From Rapana venosa (taxonomy: Eukaryota; Mollusca; Gastropoda; Neogastropoda; Muricidae), in contig CM054151.1 of assembly GCA_028751875.1 (NCBI GenBank), positions 34,884,923-34,948,922 on the forward strand: 64,000 nt of DNA, given 5' to 3'. Of the stretch, positions 11,650-23,560 are shown in pieces. Within the stretch, counting starts at the first letter, position 1. Each line of letters begins with the position of its first letter. Position numbers and translations under genes: made by a program. The notes under the pieces were generated by a model. The model was not told the DNA's origin and ran no database searches. It saw only the letters and a list, made by a program, of their open reading frames with translations.

Positions 11650-12670
11650 AAGGACCTTCAAAACTGCAACATGAAAAATATCTTCAAAACCTCAACATGA
11701 AAAATTTCTTCAAAACCTCAACATGAAAAATGTCTTCAAAACGGCAAAATGAAAAACATCTTCAAAACCGCAAAATAAAAAATATCAATGCCTCAACATG
11801 GACTTCAAAGATTTAACATGAAAAGTATTTTCAAAGCCTCACCATGAATTACCTTCCAAAAATCGCAACATGAAAACATTTTCAATGTCTCAACATGGAA
11901 AATATCTGCAAATACTCAACATGAAAAATATCTGCAAAGCCTCAACATAGAAAATATCTGCAAAACCTCAACATGAAATATATCTTCAAACCTTCGACAT
12001 AGAAATGTATCATCAAAGCTTCAACATGGAAAATATCTTCAAAAATAACTCGACATCAAAAAGATCTTTCAAATATAACATGGACTTCAAAGAGTCAATA
12101 CAACAACAAAAACTTAATATCTTCGAAACATGAAATTGAAAAATATCTTCAAAAAAATTTCAAAATGAAAACTGTCTTTAAAAAGGCAAGTTGAAAAATA
12201 TCTTCAAAACATTAAATTGGAAAATATCTTCAAAACGTCAAATTGAAAAATTATCTTCAAAACGTCACCATGGAAAAGCTCACATCAACACCATGAAAGT
12301 CTTCAAAACGTCATGGAGAAGCTTTTCAAAACTCATGGAAAAGCTCTTCACAACGTCAACCCGGAAAAGCTCTTCAAAACGTCAACCTGGAAAAGCTCTT
12401 CAAAACGTCATAAAAAGCTCTTCAAAACATCATGGAAAATTTATCTTTAAAACATCGACATGGAAAATTATCTTCAAGACATCAACATGGAAAATTATCC
12501 TCAAAACATCATGGAAAAGCTTCTCAAAATGTCATGTAAAAGCTCTTCAAAAGATTTTCAAGATTCACGAATCAAAACGTCATCATGGAAAAGCTCTTCA
12601 AAATGTCATCATGAACAAGATCCTCAAAACGTCATGGACAAGCTCTTCAAAACGTCCATATGGAATAGCT
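11650..12670 (+). repeat. 26-bp minisatellite, copy 1
   Basis: About 38 imperfect units of consensus CTTCAAAACCTCAACATGAAAAATAT, drifting to CTTCAAAACGTCAACATGGAAAAGCT towards the end. The unit of 26 is not a multiple of three, so the 178-residue frame at 12191-12727 is a shadow of the repeat. A (GT)n array follows (12672-12790). Confidence 0.85.
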
Positions 12671-13359
12671 CATGTGTGTGGGTGTGGATGTGTGTTTGTC
12701 TGTGTGTTTGTGTGTGTGTGTCTGTGAGTGTGTCTGTGTGTGTTTCTGTCTGTCTGTGTGTGTTTGTGTGTGTTTGGTGTGTGCCCGTGCTTGTATGCCT
12801 GTGCTGCATGAGAGAGTGCGAGAGACACATCATAACAAGTGAATGGTATAGGGTTGTTGTTTTTTAAAGCCCTCAAATCACTCAGCCCAGACAGTTTTCT
12901 TCCCAGTACTTTATCTCATCCCACTCAGTTGTAAGGTTAAAATGTTTATGGCAAGTTGGGGAAATTTTCTAAACGGGTTTACTCACGAAGATGGTGCTAA
13001 GTTATTACATTCTTTCTTCCATACTTAGGAAGTTACCAAAGCATAAAGTAGATTTCCACCAAGTTTAGTTGACATCCCCCAAAAATAAAGCTGGCGCCAA
13101 AGTATAAAGGTTTTCTTTCATATGGAGTTTGTTAATGTCAAAGAATGAGATTGTTAACTAAATACTGAGCTAGCAGGGATCAAAGGATAGTTTTCTGTCC
13201 TTTGCAGTAGTGTATGATGCACAATTGATAGTTTTATTCCCTAATATTGACTTTGTTGATGAAGTGCTTTTTTTCTTTCACATTTAGTTCTTTCCTTTAT
13301 ATTAAATTAGCTAGTATCAAAGTATCAAGTTTCTTTCCCTTCATATCGAGATACTTAGA

Positions 13360-14170
13360 ATCAATGCATAAAGTTCTTTTTTTCCAAATTGAATTAGTAT
13401 CAAAGTGTTAAATTGTTCCTTCATACTGAGGTGGCACCAAAATATTCCGTTTTTTTATCTTAAGATTTAGTCAGATGGTATCATGGTATAAAGTTATTTA
13501 TCTCATACTGAGTTGGTATCAAGACGTAAGTTCTTTCTTTCATATTAAGGTGTTAGCAAAACCTAAGTTCTTTCTTCTGTATTGATTCTATTGGTATAGG
13601 GATTTTGTTCCCCTTCATTTGAGTGTATTGGTATGAAAATAGCCTTTCCTTCATATTGAGTTGGTATCAAAGTGTAAAGTTCATTCCTTCATATTCAGGC
13701 TGTATTCTTCTTCTCCTTCTTCTTCTTCTTCTTTTTCTCCTCCTCCTCCTCCTCCTCCTCCTCCTCCTTTTCCTCCTTCCACATTCCCTGGAAGCTTGTA
13801 TCCAAGTATAAAGTTATCTCCTTCATACAGAGTTAGCTGGTTACAATGTGTTTTAGCTGGTTACAGTGTCTACAGTTCTTTCCTTCATTTGTGTCAGATA
13901 GTAAGTGTTTCTCTTAATAAATGATTTAGTCAAAATCAAAGGTCTTTCATACTGAACCAGTTGGTATCAATTTTAAAAGTTCTTACCTTTGTATTGATTG
14001 TGTTGGCATCAACTAGGTCGACTAGGACTTTCTTTTATGGTATTGAATTAACTAGTGCCAAACTGTAAAGGTTTTTTCCCCTTCATATTGAATTGATCAG
14101 TACCAAAGTACAAAGTCCTTTTCTTCATATTGAGTGAGCTGACATCAGAATGAATGGTTCTTTCCTTTAA
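13360..14170 (+). repeat. Degenerate ~45-bp minisatellite (CTTCATATTGAG type), copy 1
   Basis: AAGTTCTTTCCTTCATATTG and GAGTTGGTATCAAAGT recur about every 40-55 bases. A TTC/TCC microsatellite (13695-13775) sits inside. The counterpart is at 22560-23560. Confidence 0.7.
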
Positions 14171-14199
14171 AGATAAATTATTTTAGCGTCAAAAATATA

Positions 14200-16410
14200 C
14201 GTTTTTCTTCAAATCTCAGCTGGTTAGTTGTAAAACTTGATAATTTCTATTGTATGGGTGCATAAGGGCTGTCGCAAGACACTGTGCAGCAAATTTCAAG
14301 ACGTTCACTTTACTATCTTGAAGAGATTGTCCAATGTTTTAGCCCTCAAACTCACTTGTAAGGGTTTGCTTCCAATGCAACAAATCACTACTTTAAGTAA
14401 ATTGTGAAAAGTCAATTGAGAAAATTTTTAACGAATTACCTGACAGAAAGGTGTAACCTAATGCAGAATTCATGTAATAGGATCCATCATTGATGTTAAA
14501 AAATTAGTCACAAGTTTAGTTGAATCCCCCAAACAAAAAAATTTCCCAACTATACGGATTGTCTTAAAAAGGAAATGTTACACTTAAGAATGAGTGTGTT
14601 TTTCAAGAGATACTGTTATTTTTAACCTTTGCACCTGATGTCTGTTCCCTTGTGCTGCTGTTTCCCTAACTTACTCCGTTGTAAGTGCTTTTTTCTTAAA
14701 CCCTCAATTCTGACCATGTTGTATAACTTAACTACCTGACAGACTCAGTTTCTTGCAGTAGGGACAATGCTGTATAGGGAACAGCAGCATCAAAGGTATG
14801 GAGTTGAATATTTTCTATTTTAAATCAATTTATACTAGTGCAGATAGGATTCGTGAGATAAATAGATTTAGAAAAATATACATATCAAAGAATTTTTTTG
14901 CATATCCCCGTTGGTAAAAAATTGGAATTCAATCCACCATACCTCTTAGAATCGTGTGGCTATAATTATGTACAGATTGTTTGGAAAATTCCCTTTGTGC
15001 ATTAAATAGGCACTTATGAAACTAGCTTCCTTGCAATTTGACAATCTTACCATGTAAAATCCCATGATAGGACTGTATTCCCTTCCTATGGCATTTTCAG
15101 TCCTTGCAGTGTGTACCCTCTGTAGCTCCTCCTCGTCTCCTTCCTCTGCTCCTCCCGGGCAAGTTCATCCAAGTATATTTGATCTCCTGTCAAACAGGGT
15201 TGCTGGTACTCCAGGGCTCTGTAGCTGTATCTATGACTATCGTTCTGTGATCTCCATTTTGTCCTGTGTTTGGCGTCATGAATGATACTTCATTCAATCA
15301 AGTCTTGGGCTGCTAATTTCAGCGTTTCTGTCTTAAAAATTTTACTTTGCTTGATTGATTGCACATCTGTCATTTCTTTGGCTGCATTTCTGTAACAGCC
15401 ATATTGTTATCTTTTTTCCTATTTTGCATATTGATCATTCCAACTCTTTTATGCCAAATTTTCGGAGGTCTTTAGCTCCTTTTTATTTTGGTCTTTTGGA
15501 ATTCATTCCTTTCAGCGTAAAAATTTAGTTTTTCTTTTAGGATATTAGTCAGAAAATTTCTGTAACTACATTATAACCAGATTAATTTTTGTACTTATAG
15601 GAAAGAGGGTCATGCTATGGTTAATCAGGGAAATAACCTACTGTTATGGATGGATAGGCGTGTGTTGTGTAGTTTATATTTAAGGGTTCTGTTTTGCTTT
15701 TTACTTGGTTAGGATGTTAAAAACTCTTTCAACAAATTTAATATCAATCAAAAGAATAAAAATACCTTCCTCAAAATGCCTTACAAAATCAATCAATGCA
15801 GAATAATGCCTTTTTCAATTAAAAAAAGACTCGAAAAGTATTCGATGCGGAAAAATTGCTTGTTAATTTTGATTCCACAAAAGTTTGTTAGTGTTGCTTT
15901 GTGTTTTAAATGGAAATACTTTTTTCTGACCCAGTGGCACAACCCGATTGCCCTCAGAGAATCTGCCAGACTTAAATGGTAACTAACATTATCAAATATA
16001 ACTGGGCAAATAATAGGCTTACCCCGATCCCACCCTTAACACTGACCTGATGATATTTTTTTAGAGATTCCGAATGTTGGGAGAACTGCAAGGGTTTTTG
16101 GTGGAATCTAAAGGTAATTTGTTGAAATTTTAGTTTTTTTTATACGTTTAATTCATATCCAGAGAACTTTGTGAAATTTAACAATAAGTTATAGGCCTGA
16201 TGTGCAAGCAGGTCTAGAAGTAGTTGTACCCTTTACACATAGTGTGTGCACAGCACTCACGGTAGAATCTTACGCAAAATGTTACATGACATATAAATAT
16301 AAATAGCTTTGATATGGAGATCTGCTGTAAAGAACAAAATTAAATAGCACTGAAAATAGAGAGGCTTGAAAAGCAAGATGAACAATGAACAGTAAATAAA
16401 TAATGCATCT
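14200..16410. other. Duplicated unique sequence, no gene recognised
   Basis: AT-rich; matched segment by segment to 23600-25980 but with no conserved open frame between the copies, which argues against coding function. Confidence 0.5.
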
Positions 16411-16479
16411 GAAAATACCCTAACTCAGCCATCCCTCACATCAGTGCTATCCACCGATTGTTAAAAGACCAAGAGTCAA

Positions 16480-16990
16480 GTCCCTACCTACTCCTGGAGA
16501 CACAGCAAGTCACCATATTAAAAACGCCAAGTCAAGTCACAGCCCTGGAAGACACTCAATCAAGTCACCGTTCAAAGACATCCACTCAAGTCCGATTCCT
16601 TGTAAGGCCAGTCATGCAATGTGACCTGCAATCTCCAGCTCTTGGCGTATTCAGCCCTTAGACACCATCCAATTAACTTGTTTCCTTCAAAAACACCATC
16701 AATCACCGTTCCTTGGAAACATCTTGTGCTCGCACATTTGCAATGTCCTTGAAGTTTGCATATGCTCATTCTCCAATTCTGTTTGCAGAATTTGACACCA
16801 GTCATCCCAATTCCTTGAAAACCATTCTGACTCGCCAATTCCTTATTGTGAGGAATTATTAATATATTATTTTGTGCTTTTTTAACTGTCATTATCTTTG
16901 AACTTTTATATAAATAACTTTGTTATAAATACAAGAATAATCAACCAGAAAAATTTTAACTAATTTGAAAGGAAATAGTTAACCAGAAAA
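16480..16990 (+). repeat. Degenerate copy of the 30-bp minisatellite block
   Basis: Contains CAAGTCAC(A/C) and CCTGGAAGACACTCAATCAA units and a trailing block with ATAACTTTGTTATAAATACA, the latter identical at 20150-20170. It corresponds to 19790-20215. Confidence 0.6.
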
Positions 16991-17880
16991 TAACATCATA
17001 AGGCACATAAATAGCCGTATATATAATATTATGTTTTTTTAAAAATTAATGACATAATTTAAAAAAAAGGTACTTCCATTATTATGTATCAAGATTAGAA
17101 TTAAATACTTAATGTTTCTCAATCCAATAATCTGTAGATTTTGCTTTTTTATATAAAAAGTCCCGTTATATGTATTATTATGTAAATCATGATGTATTTA
17201 TGTTTGATTCTAATTTGTTCTATTATTTGCATCTGTTATAATTATAAGTACTTGTGCAGGGAGTAACCCAATTACCATGAGAGTTGCATGACGATTGATA
17301 AGTGGTTAAAACTACCATGAAGCTGGGTTCTAAGTATTTTGGCTAGATTACCCCATCCCACCCACTTTCAGATTGATAGTCTTAGATGATTTCGATGTTG
17401 AAACCAGCCCTGGTTTTGGTAGATCTAATGTTCAAGCAAAAGTTAAATCATTTCTTTTTTAGTAAGTCATTCAAGCATGAACCTATACGTTAAACAAATA
17501 GAAACATACTGCAAATCGGAAGTCAGCACTAACCCTTTGGTAACCATCAAGGTCGAACAAGCTGCCCAATGATAATTTTAGGCAAAAGTTTGAAATAACA
17601 AAAAACAATGCTCATTTAAAATTTGATCCAATCAAAATTCGTGGAATACTTAACCAAAATCATTCATGTCAAAGAAAAAATGCAAAACAATGAAAGAAAC
17701 GTCAAATAAATATTCATTAAAATACCAGTAATCACCATCTCTCAAGCACATCTCTCCCTTTCGTATATTAACAAATCAGTCACTACCTACTCCTAAGCAC
17801 TAGTCACATCTCCAATTATCTTCAAAACGCCTCTCTCAATCCTCTATCTCCACCTCCTCTCTCGTCTCCCACTCATTCCT
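16990..17880. other. AT-rich sequence, nothing recognised
   Basis: Lies between the two segmental copies; no gene, repeat family or tandem array was recognised. Confidence 0.4.
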
Positions 17881-17982
17881 CTGTCTACCCTCTCTCCTCG
17901 TTCCTTGAAGTTTCATCAGTATCTTTCTGGGTTAGTCCTGCAACGTGTGCATCAGGCATAGTCAAACTTCATCTCTTGTGCA

Positions 17983-18063
17983 GATCAATTTCTCTCGGCT
18001 GTTCCGTCCTGGTACTTCTATGCCTGAGGATATGGCACCGAAGTTGAAGCACAAAAATCAGTA
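17983..18063 (+). other. 86-bp exon-like cassette, copy 4 (degenerate)
   Basis: TTGTGCAG|ATCAATTTCT ... AAAATCA|GTACAG. Several single-base deletions break the frame seen in copies 1-3. Confidence 0.4.
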
Positions 18064-18266
18064 CAGTTAGTCATCATCAGTATCTTCTCACCCCATTTCA
18101 CTCTACTTCTCCCTCCATATCATTTCATCAAATCAAACTCCTCCATCTCATCCTCCTTTCTCCTGTGTATTGACTGATGTTGGTATTGTCATGGTGCGTG
18201 TGTTTGTAAGTGTCATACATGATACTCTCATAGGCATTTGATTTTAAATCTTCTAACTTGTGTTTA

Positions 18267-18351
18267 AGATCATTCTCTCCTCCAAGCTGTTCCCGTCCTA
18301 GGTACTTTCACTGCCGAGGATGCTGGCCACCACATGAAGCACAAACTCAGG
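18267..18351 (+). other. 86-bp exon-like cassette, copy 5 (degenerate)
   Basis: Retains ATCATTCTCTCCTCCAAGCT and the donor CTCAG|GTAGGG, but the acceptor-side GTGCAG has become GTTTAAG and the frame is lost. Confidence 0.4.
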
Positions 18352-18889
18352 TAGGGTGGTGTTCATTGAGTAATCATCTATGATATTCATTGTCCATGGT
18401 GTTCTCAGACTTTAACATTCTAGAGTCTTCATCTATGCGCCCCTCTCCTATCAATCAAATGATTAATCGGAAGAACTCACACAACTCACAGAATGTGTGT
18501 TCCAATATATATGAAGGATATTTTCTTTCATTTCCTTAAAACTGATAAAATATGCAGCTATATCTCCTCAAAATTTTTCCACATCATGGAAGCAAACAAG
18601 CACTTCTGATGATTGCTGATAATACAGCAAGTTCCATTTTTATTTTTATCATTCTATTGAACATTGCATTCACTTCCTCACACAACTTCTCTCTTTCATG
18701 TACGTTCTCCCCTTATATTGTCCTGATAACTAACATTCATCTGATTATGCTCATGGCACGTAAAATCCTTCCTCTGCTTCCTCTACTATCGCTGTGTCCA
18801 GTCCAGTTTAGTCTAAATTTAATCTCTGTCTCATTGATCGAGTTTCTCTCTGTCTGTCATCCTGATTGCCATGTTACCTCTCTGTACTC

Positions 18890-19390
18890 CTTCTTGTTCT
18901 CTCTCTTTTTGTCTCTCTCTCCGTCTTCTCTCTCTCTCTGTTTGTTCTCTGTATTGCTCGTCCCCCTCTCTCTGTATGCATTTTCTCTCTTTTTCTGTCT
19001 TCTTCCCCGCTTCCTCTGCTCTCCAATCTTGTCCACTTCGCTCTTTTCTCTCGTCTCACGTCCTTTTTCTTCTCTGTCTTATCAATTTTCTTCTTTCACA
19101 TTCTTACTCGTCTCTGGTCTTCTCCTCTCCGCCATTCTCTGGTGACTCTCTCATTATGTCGTACATTGCATGCTTCATTGCTCCCTCCTCGCCCCCCGTT
19201 ATCTCCTCATCTGTCTTAATCTCTCTCTCTCTGTCTCTCTTCTCTCTCTTCTCTCTTCTCGTCTCTCTCTCTGTCTCTCTCCTCTCTTCTCTGTCTCTCC
19301 TCTCTCTCTCTCTTCTCTCTTTCCTCCCTCTCTCTCTCTCTCTCTCCTCTCTCTCACTCTCCTCTTCTCTCTCTCTCTCTCTCTCCTTCG
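18890..19390 (+). repeat. Imperfect CT microsatellite
   Basis: Counterpart of 10508-10830, longer and more interrupted. Confidence 0.9.
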
Positions 19391-19424
19391 GATGAACTAA
19401 AACTGAGCTCCTTTGCGAACCCAT

Positions 19425-19600
19425 CAGAACATCTTGCCCACCACATTAAATCCTGTTCTGCTTTTCATAAGAGTAGACCATTGTGTGCCGGGGAAGATGA
19501 CAAAATTTACAAAACCACATACACATGGGGACTGAATTTTTAAAAAAGCACAAAAGTGCTATTCCATTATCCTCATATAATAAGAATAAATAAAAAAGAT
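19425..19600 (+). repeat. SINE-1 3' part
   Basis: AACATCTTGCCCACCACATT, AGAGTAGACCATTGTGTGCC, and the type A tail with TATTCCATTATCCTC and AATAAATAAAA. Confidence 0.8.
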
Positions 19601-19799
19601 AAAATAAAATAAAAATCTCTCTAAATCAGTCCTCTCTCTCTCTCATCAAATCTCTCTCTCTACTCTCTCTCTCTCCTCTCTTCATCTATCCTCTCGCTTA
19701 GGCACCAATCTGATAACTTGGAAATTTTGTTTATACTACTATATGTAATATGGAAACCCAAAATGTTGATTCTCAAACATACTTCTTTTACAGCCTCCG

Positions 19800-20085
19800 T
19801 TGGAGCCATGGAAAACACAAGTCAACAATTCCTTGGAAGACTCCAGTCAAGTCACCAATTCCTTGAAAAATACCAGTCAACGATTCCATGGAAGACACCA
19901 GTCAACTCAGCGAATCCTTGGAAGACACCAGTCAAGTTACTAATTCCTTAGAAGACACCAGTCAACTCAGCGAATCCTTGGAAGACACCAGTCAAGTCAC
20001 CAATTCCTTGAAAGACACCAGTCAAGTCACCAATTCCTTGGAACACGCCAGTCAAGTCAATGATTCTTATGTACAAAAATTGTGA
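19800..20085 (+). repeat. 30-bp minisatellite encoding a possible 10-residue repeat
   Basis: Nine to ten units of GAAGACACCAGTCAAGTCAC + CAATTCCTTG. From 19888 they stay in one frame (EDTSQVTNSL repeated) until a stop at 20085. An acceptor-like CTTTTACAG precedes the array at 19792, but the first units are in another frame. The counterpart at 16480 is degenerate. Probably non-coding. Confidence 0.6.
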
Positions 20086-20339
20086 GTAATTTATCAATAT
20101 TATTGTTTTTGTTGTTACTGTCATTATCTTTTTGACTTTATATATTAAATAACTTTGTTATAAATACAAGAATAGACCATAACCAGAACAAAAATTTTAA
20201 AAGCAAACAAAACACAACCAAAACAAATATAGAATAAAGGCACACAAAATATGCAGACAAGCCAATACACAAATATCTAAGGGAAAAAAAGATAAAATAC
20301 ATATCTTTTAAATTCTAAAAAGGGAAGCCTCCATGTTTC

Positions 20340-20394
20340 TTTGTTGTTTATTATTATCATTATTATTATTGTTGTTGTTACTGATGTTGTTGGT

Positions 20395-20431
<37 letters not shown>

Positions 20432-20634
20432 GTTGTAGTTGTGTCGTCTCAGTCGTCGTCGTCTCATCATTCATTCATCATTCATTATCATCATTATCAA
20501 TATTATTATTATCATTATTAATTATTATTATTATCATTATTATTATCTATTATTATTATTATTATTATTATTATTAGTATTAGTATTTATTTATTATTAT
20601 TATTATTAATTATTACGTTTATTAATTATTGTTG

Positions 20635-20668
<34 letters not shown>

Positions 20669-20690
20669 GTTGTTGTTCGTTCTTGTTGTT
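20340..20690 (+). repeat. (TTG)n/(TTA)n microsatellite
   Basis: Mixed trinucleotide array, counterpart of 11366-11508 but more than twice as long. Confidence 0.9.
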
Positions 20691-20849
20691 AGTGTAAATT
20701 ATAAATATTCATTTGTTGAATAAGCATTGTTATCAATTATCTTGGTAATCATTACTTTTGAACTGTCATTTATCCAAGCAGATTTTCACTGCGAGTTGTT
20801 GTTGAATGTCTTCTTAACAGAAAAGGCTCATCCAAAACTGCCATCATAG

Positions 20850-21890
20850 AAAGGACCTTCAAAACTGCAACATGAAAAATATCTTCAAAACCCTCAAAAT
20901 GAAAAATATCTATCAACGAAACCTTCACACATGGATCTTCATCAAAGCTTTCAACATGAAAATATTCTCAAAGTACCTCAAACATGTAATTAAAAATCTA
21001 TTATCTCTCAAACATCGCAAACATGAAAACTTCTTCAATGTCTCAACATGGAAAATATCTGCAAAACTTCAACATTAAATATATCTTCAAAACCTCAACA
21101 TGAAAAATATCTGCAAAAACTCAACATGAAATATATATCTTCAAAACCTCAACATGGAAAATATCTTCAAAGCCTCAACATGAAAAATATCTTCAAAACC
21201 TCAACACGAAAACGTCTTCAAACCTTGACATGGAAATATATCATCAAAGCTTCAACATGGAAAATATCTTCAAAAATAACTTGACATAAAAAGATCTTCA
21301 AAAAAATATGGACTTCAAAGATTCAACATGACAAATACCTTCAAGGCCTAGTTACAAAAATATCTTCGAAACATCAAGATGAAAAACATCTTCAAAAACT
21401 TTTCAAAAAAAAAAAATATCCTCAAAACGTCAAATTGAAACATATCCACATAACATCAAATTGAAAAAATATCTTCAAAACGTCAAATTGAAAAATTATC
21501 TTCAAAACGTCAACATGGAAAAGCTTACATCAACATGGAGAAGCTCTTCAAAACGTCATGGAGAAGCTTTTCAAAACGTCAACCTGGAAAGCTCTTCAAA
21601 ACGTCAACCTGGAAAGCTCTTCAAAACATCATGGAAAGCTCTTTCACAAAACTTCATCAGAAAAAGCTACTTCAAAACATCAACATGGAAAATTTATCTC
21701 TTCAAAAACTAATCATGTGAAAATTTATCTTCAAGACATCAACATAGGAAATTATCTTTTAAAACGTCATCATGGAAAAGCTCTTGAAAACCTCAATGGA
21801 AAAAGCTCTTCAAAAAATGACTCCTCATGGAATAAGAATCTATCAAAAACGTCATCATGGATAAAGTCTTCAACAAAACGTCCATATGGA
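20850..21890 (+). repeat. 26-bp minisatellite, copy 2
   Basis: Same unit and same drift from the AAAAATAT type to the GAAAAGCT type as at 11650-12670, so the array existed before the segmental duplication. Confidence 0.85.
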
Positions 21891-22559
21891 ATAACTCCTG
21901 TGTGCGTGTTTGTGTGTGGTGTGGGGGTGGGGGGGGAGAGGGTCTAGTCTGTGTGCTTGTGTGTGTTTGGTGTGTGTGTCTGTCGTGTGTTGTCTGTGCG
22001 TGTGTGCAGCACACTGTGCATGAGAGAGAGAGAGATCATGAGAGTACAGAGAGGTAGAGATGAGAAGAGCAGAAGAGAGAGAGCAGATAGAGAGAGATGA
22101 TAACAAGTGAATGGTATCAGGGTTGTTGTTTTATTTAAAGCCCTCAAATCACTCAGCCCCCGGTTTTCTTCCCAGCATTTTATCTCTTCCGCTCAGTTGT
22201 AAGGGCCAAATGGTTTGTAGAAAGTTGGGGACATTTTCTAAATGAGTTTACTCATGAAGATGGTGCTAAGTTACTACATTCTTTCTTCCATACTTAGGAA
22301 GTTTCCAAAGCATAGATTTCTGCCAAGTTTTAGTTAATGGCAAAAAATGAAGCTGGTACCAAAAGTATGAAAGTCTTTTTCCATATTGAGTTAGTTAATG
22401 TCAAAGAATGAGATTGTTCAGTAAATACTGAGCTAGCAGGGATCAAAGGATATATTTCTGTCCTTTGCAGTGGTGTATGATGCACAATTTAAAGTTTCAT
22501 TCTGTAATATTGACATTGTTGAAGTGGGGGGTTTTCTTACACATTTAGTTCTTTCCTTC

Positions 22560-23560
22560 ATATTGAATTAGTTAGTATCAAGGTATGAGTCTCTTTCCCT
22601 TCATATTGAGATACTTGGAATCAATGCATAAAGTTCTTTCTTCCGTATTGAATTAGTATCAAAGTGTAATGCTCTTTCCTTCATACTGAGGTGGTACCAA
22701 AATATAACGTTTTTTATCTTAAGATTGAGTGAGATAGTATCAAGGATTAAAGTTATTTTTCTCTCATGCTGAGTTGGTGTCAAGATACGTTATTTTTTTC
22801 ATATTGAGTGATGGTGAGTTGATAACAAAATATAGGTTTTTTTATCTTAAGATCTAGTGAGATGGTAACTGGGTATTTCTTTCTCTCATACTGAGTTGGT
22901 ATCAAGATGTATCATAAGTTATTTCTTTCATATTGAATTAGTTGGTATCGAAATATCAAGCTCTTAACTTTGGGGGTGATTGTGTTGGAATCAAATGTTA
23001 AGTTCTTTCCTTCCTGTTGCCTTTATTGGTATAAGATATTTTTTTTCTTTGTTTTGAGTTTATTGGTATCAAAATAGCTTTTCCTTCATATCGAGTGAGT
23101 TGGTATCAAATTGTAGAGTTAATTCTTTCATATTCAGGTTGCATTCTTTTTCTTCTCCTCCTCCTCCTCCTCCTCATCCTCCTCCTCCTTCCACATTCCC
23201 TGGAAGCTTGTATCCAAGTATAAAGTTCTCTCCTTCATATCGAGTTAGTTGGTTACAATGTGTACAGTTCTTTGCTTCATTTTGTCAAGTGGTAAGTGCT
23301 TATCTTTATAAATGATTTAGTCAGAATCAAAGGCCTTTCATAATAAACTACTTGGTATCAAATGTTGAAGTTCTTACCTTTGTATTGATTAGGTTGACAT
23401 TGACCTATAACGTTCTTTCATGATATTGAATTAGCTAGTGCCATACTATAAAGGTTTTTTCCTTCATATTGAATTGATCAGTATCAAAGTACTAAGTCCT
23501 TTTCTTCATATTAAGTGAGTTTGACACTAAAATGAACGGGGCTTTTTTCTAAAGATAAAT
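22560..23560 (+). repeat. Degenerate ~45-bp minisatellite, copy 2
   Basis: CTTCATATTGAG / GGTATCAAAG units matching 13360-14170, with a TCC microsatellite at 23150-23190. Confidence 0.7.

Larger units (their letters stand above)
9500..16410 (+). repeat. Segmental duplication, copy 1
   Basis: Collinear with 17900-25980. Landmarks shared in order are: the exon-like cassettes (9612, 9982 vs 17983, 18267), the CT array, the AGGCACCAAT block (10829 vs 19699), ATGCAGACAAGCC (11262 vs 20251), the 26-bp minisatellite, the GT array, AAAGCCCTCAAATCACTCAG (12866 vs 22137), the CTTCATATTGAG minisatellite, TTAATCAGGGAAA (15620 vs 25111) and GAACTGCAAGGGTTTT (16082 vs 25631). The copies differ by many substitutions, indels and later insertions. 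Confidence 0.85.

Noticed and set aside
12191..12727. 178-residue plus-strand frame with MEKLFKTS-like repeats
   Set aside because: Unit length 26 is not a multiple of three and the frame is broken in the duplicate, so it follows from the minisatellite.
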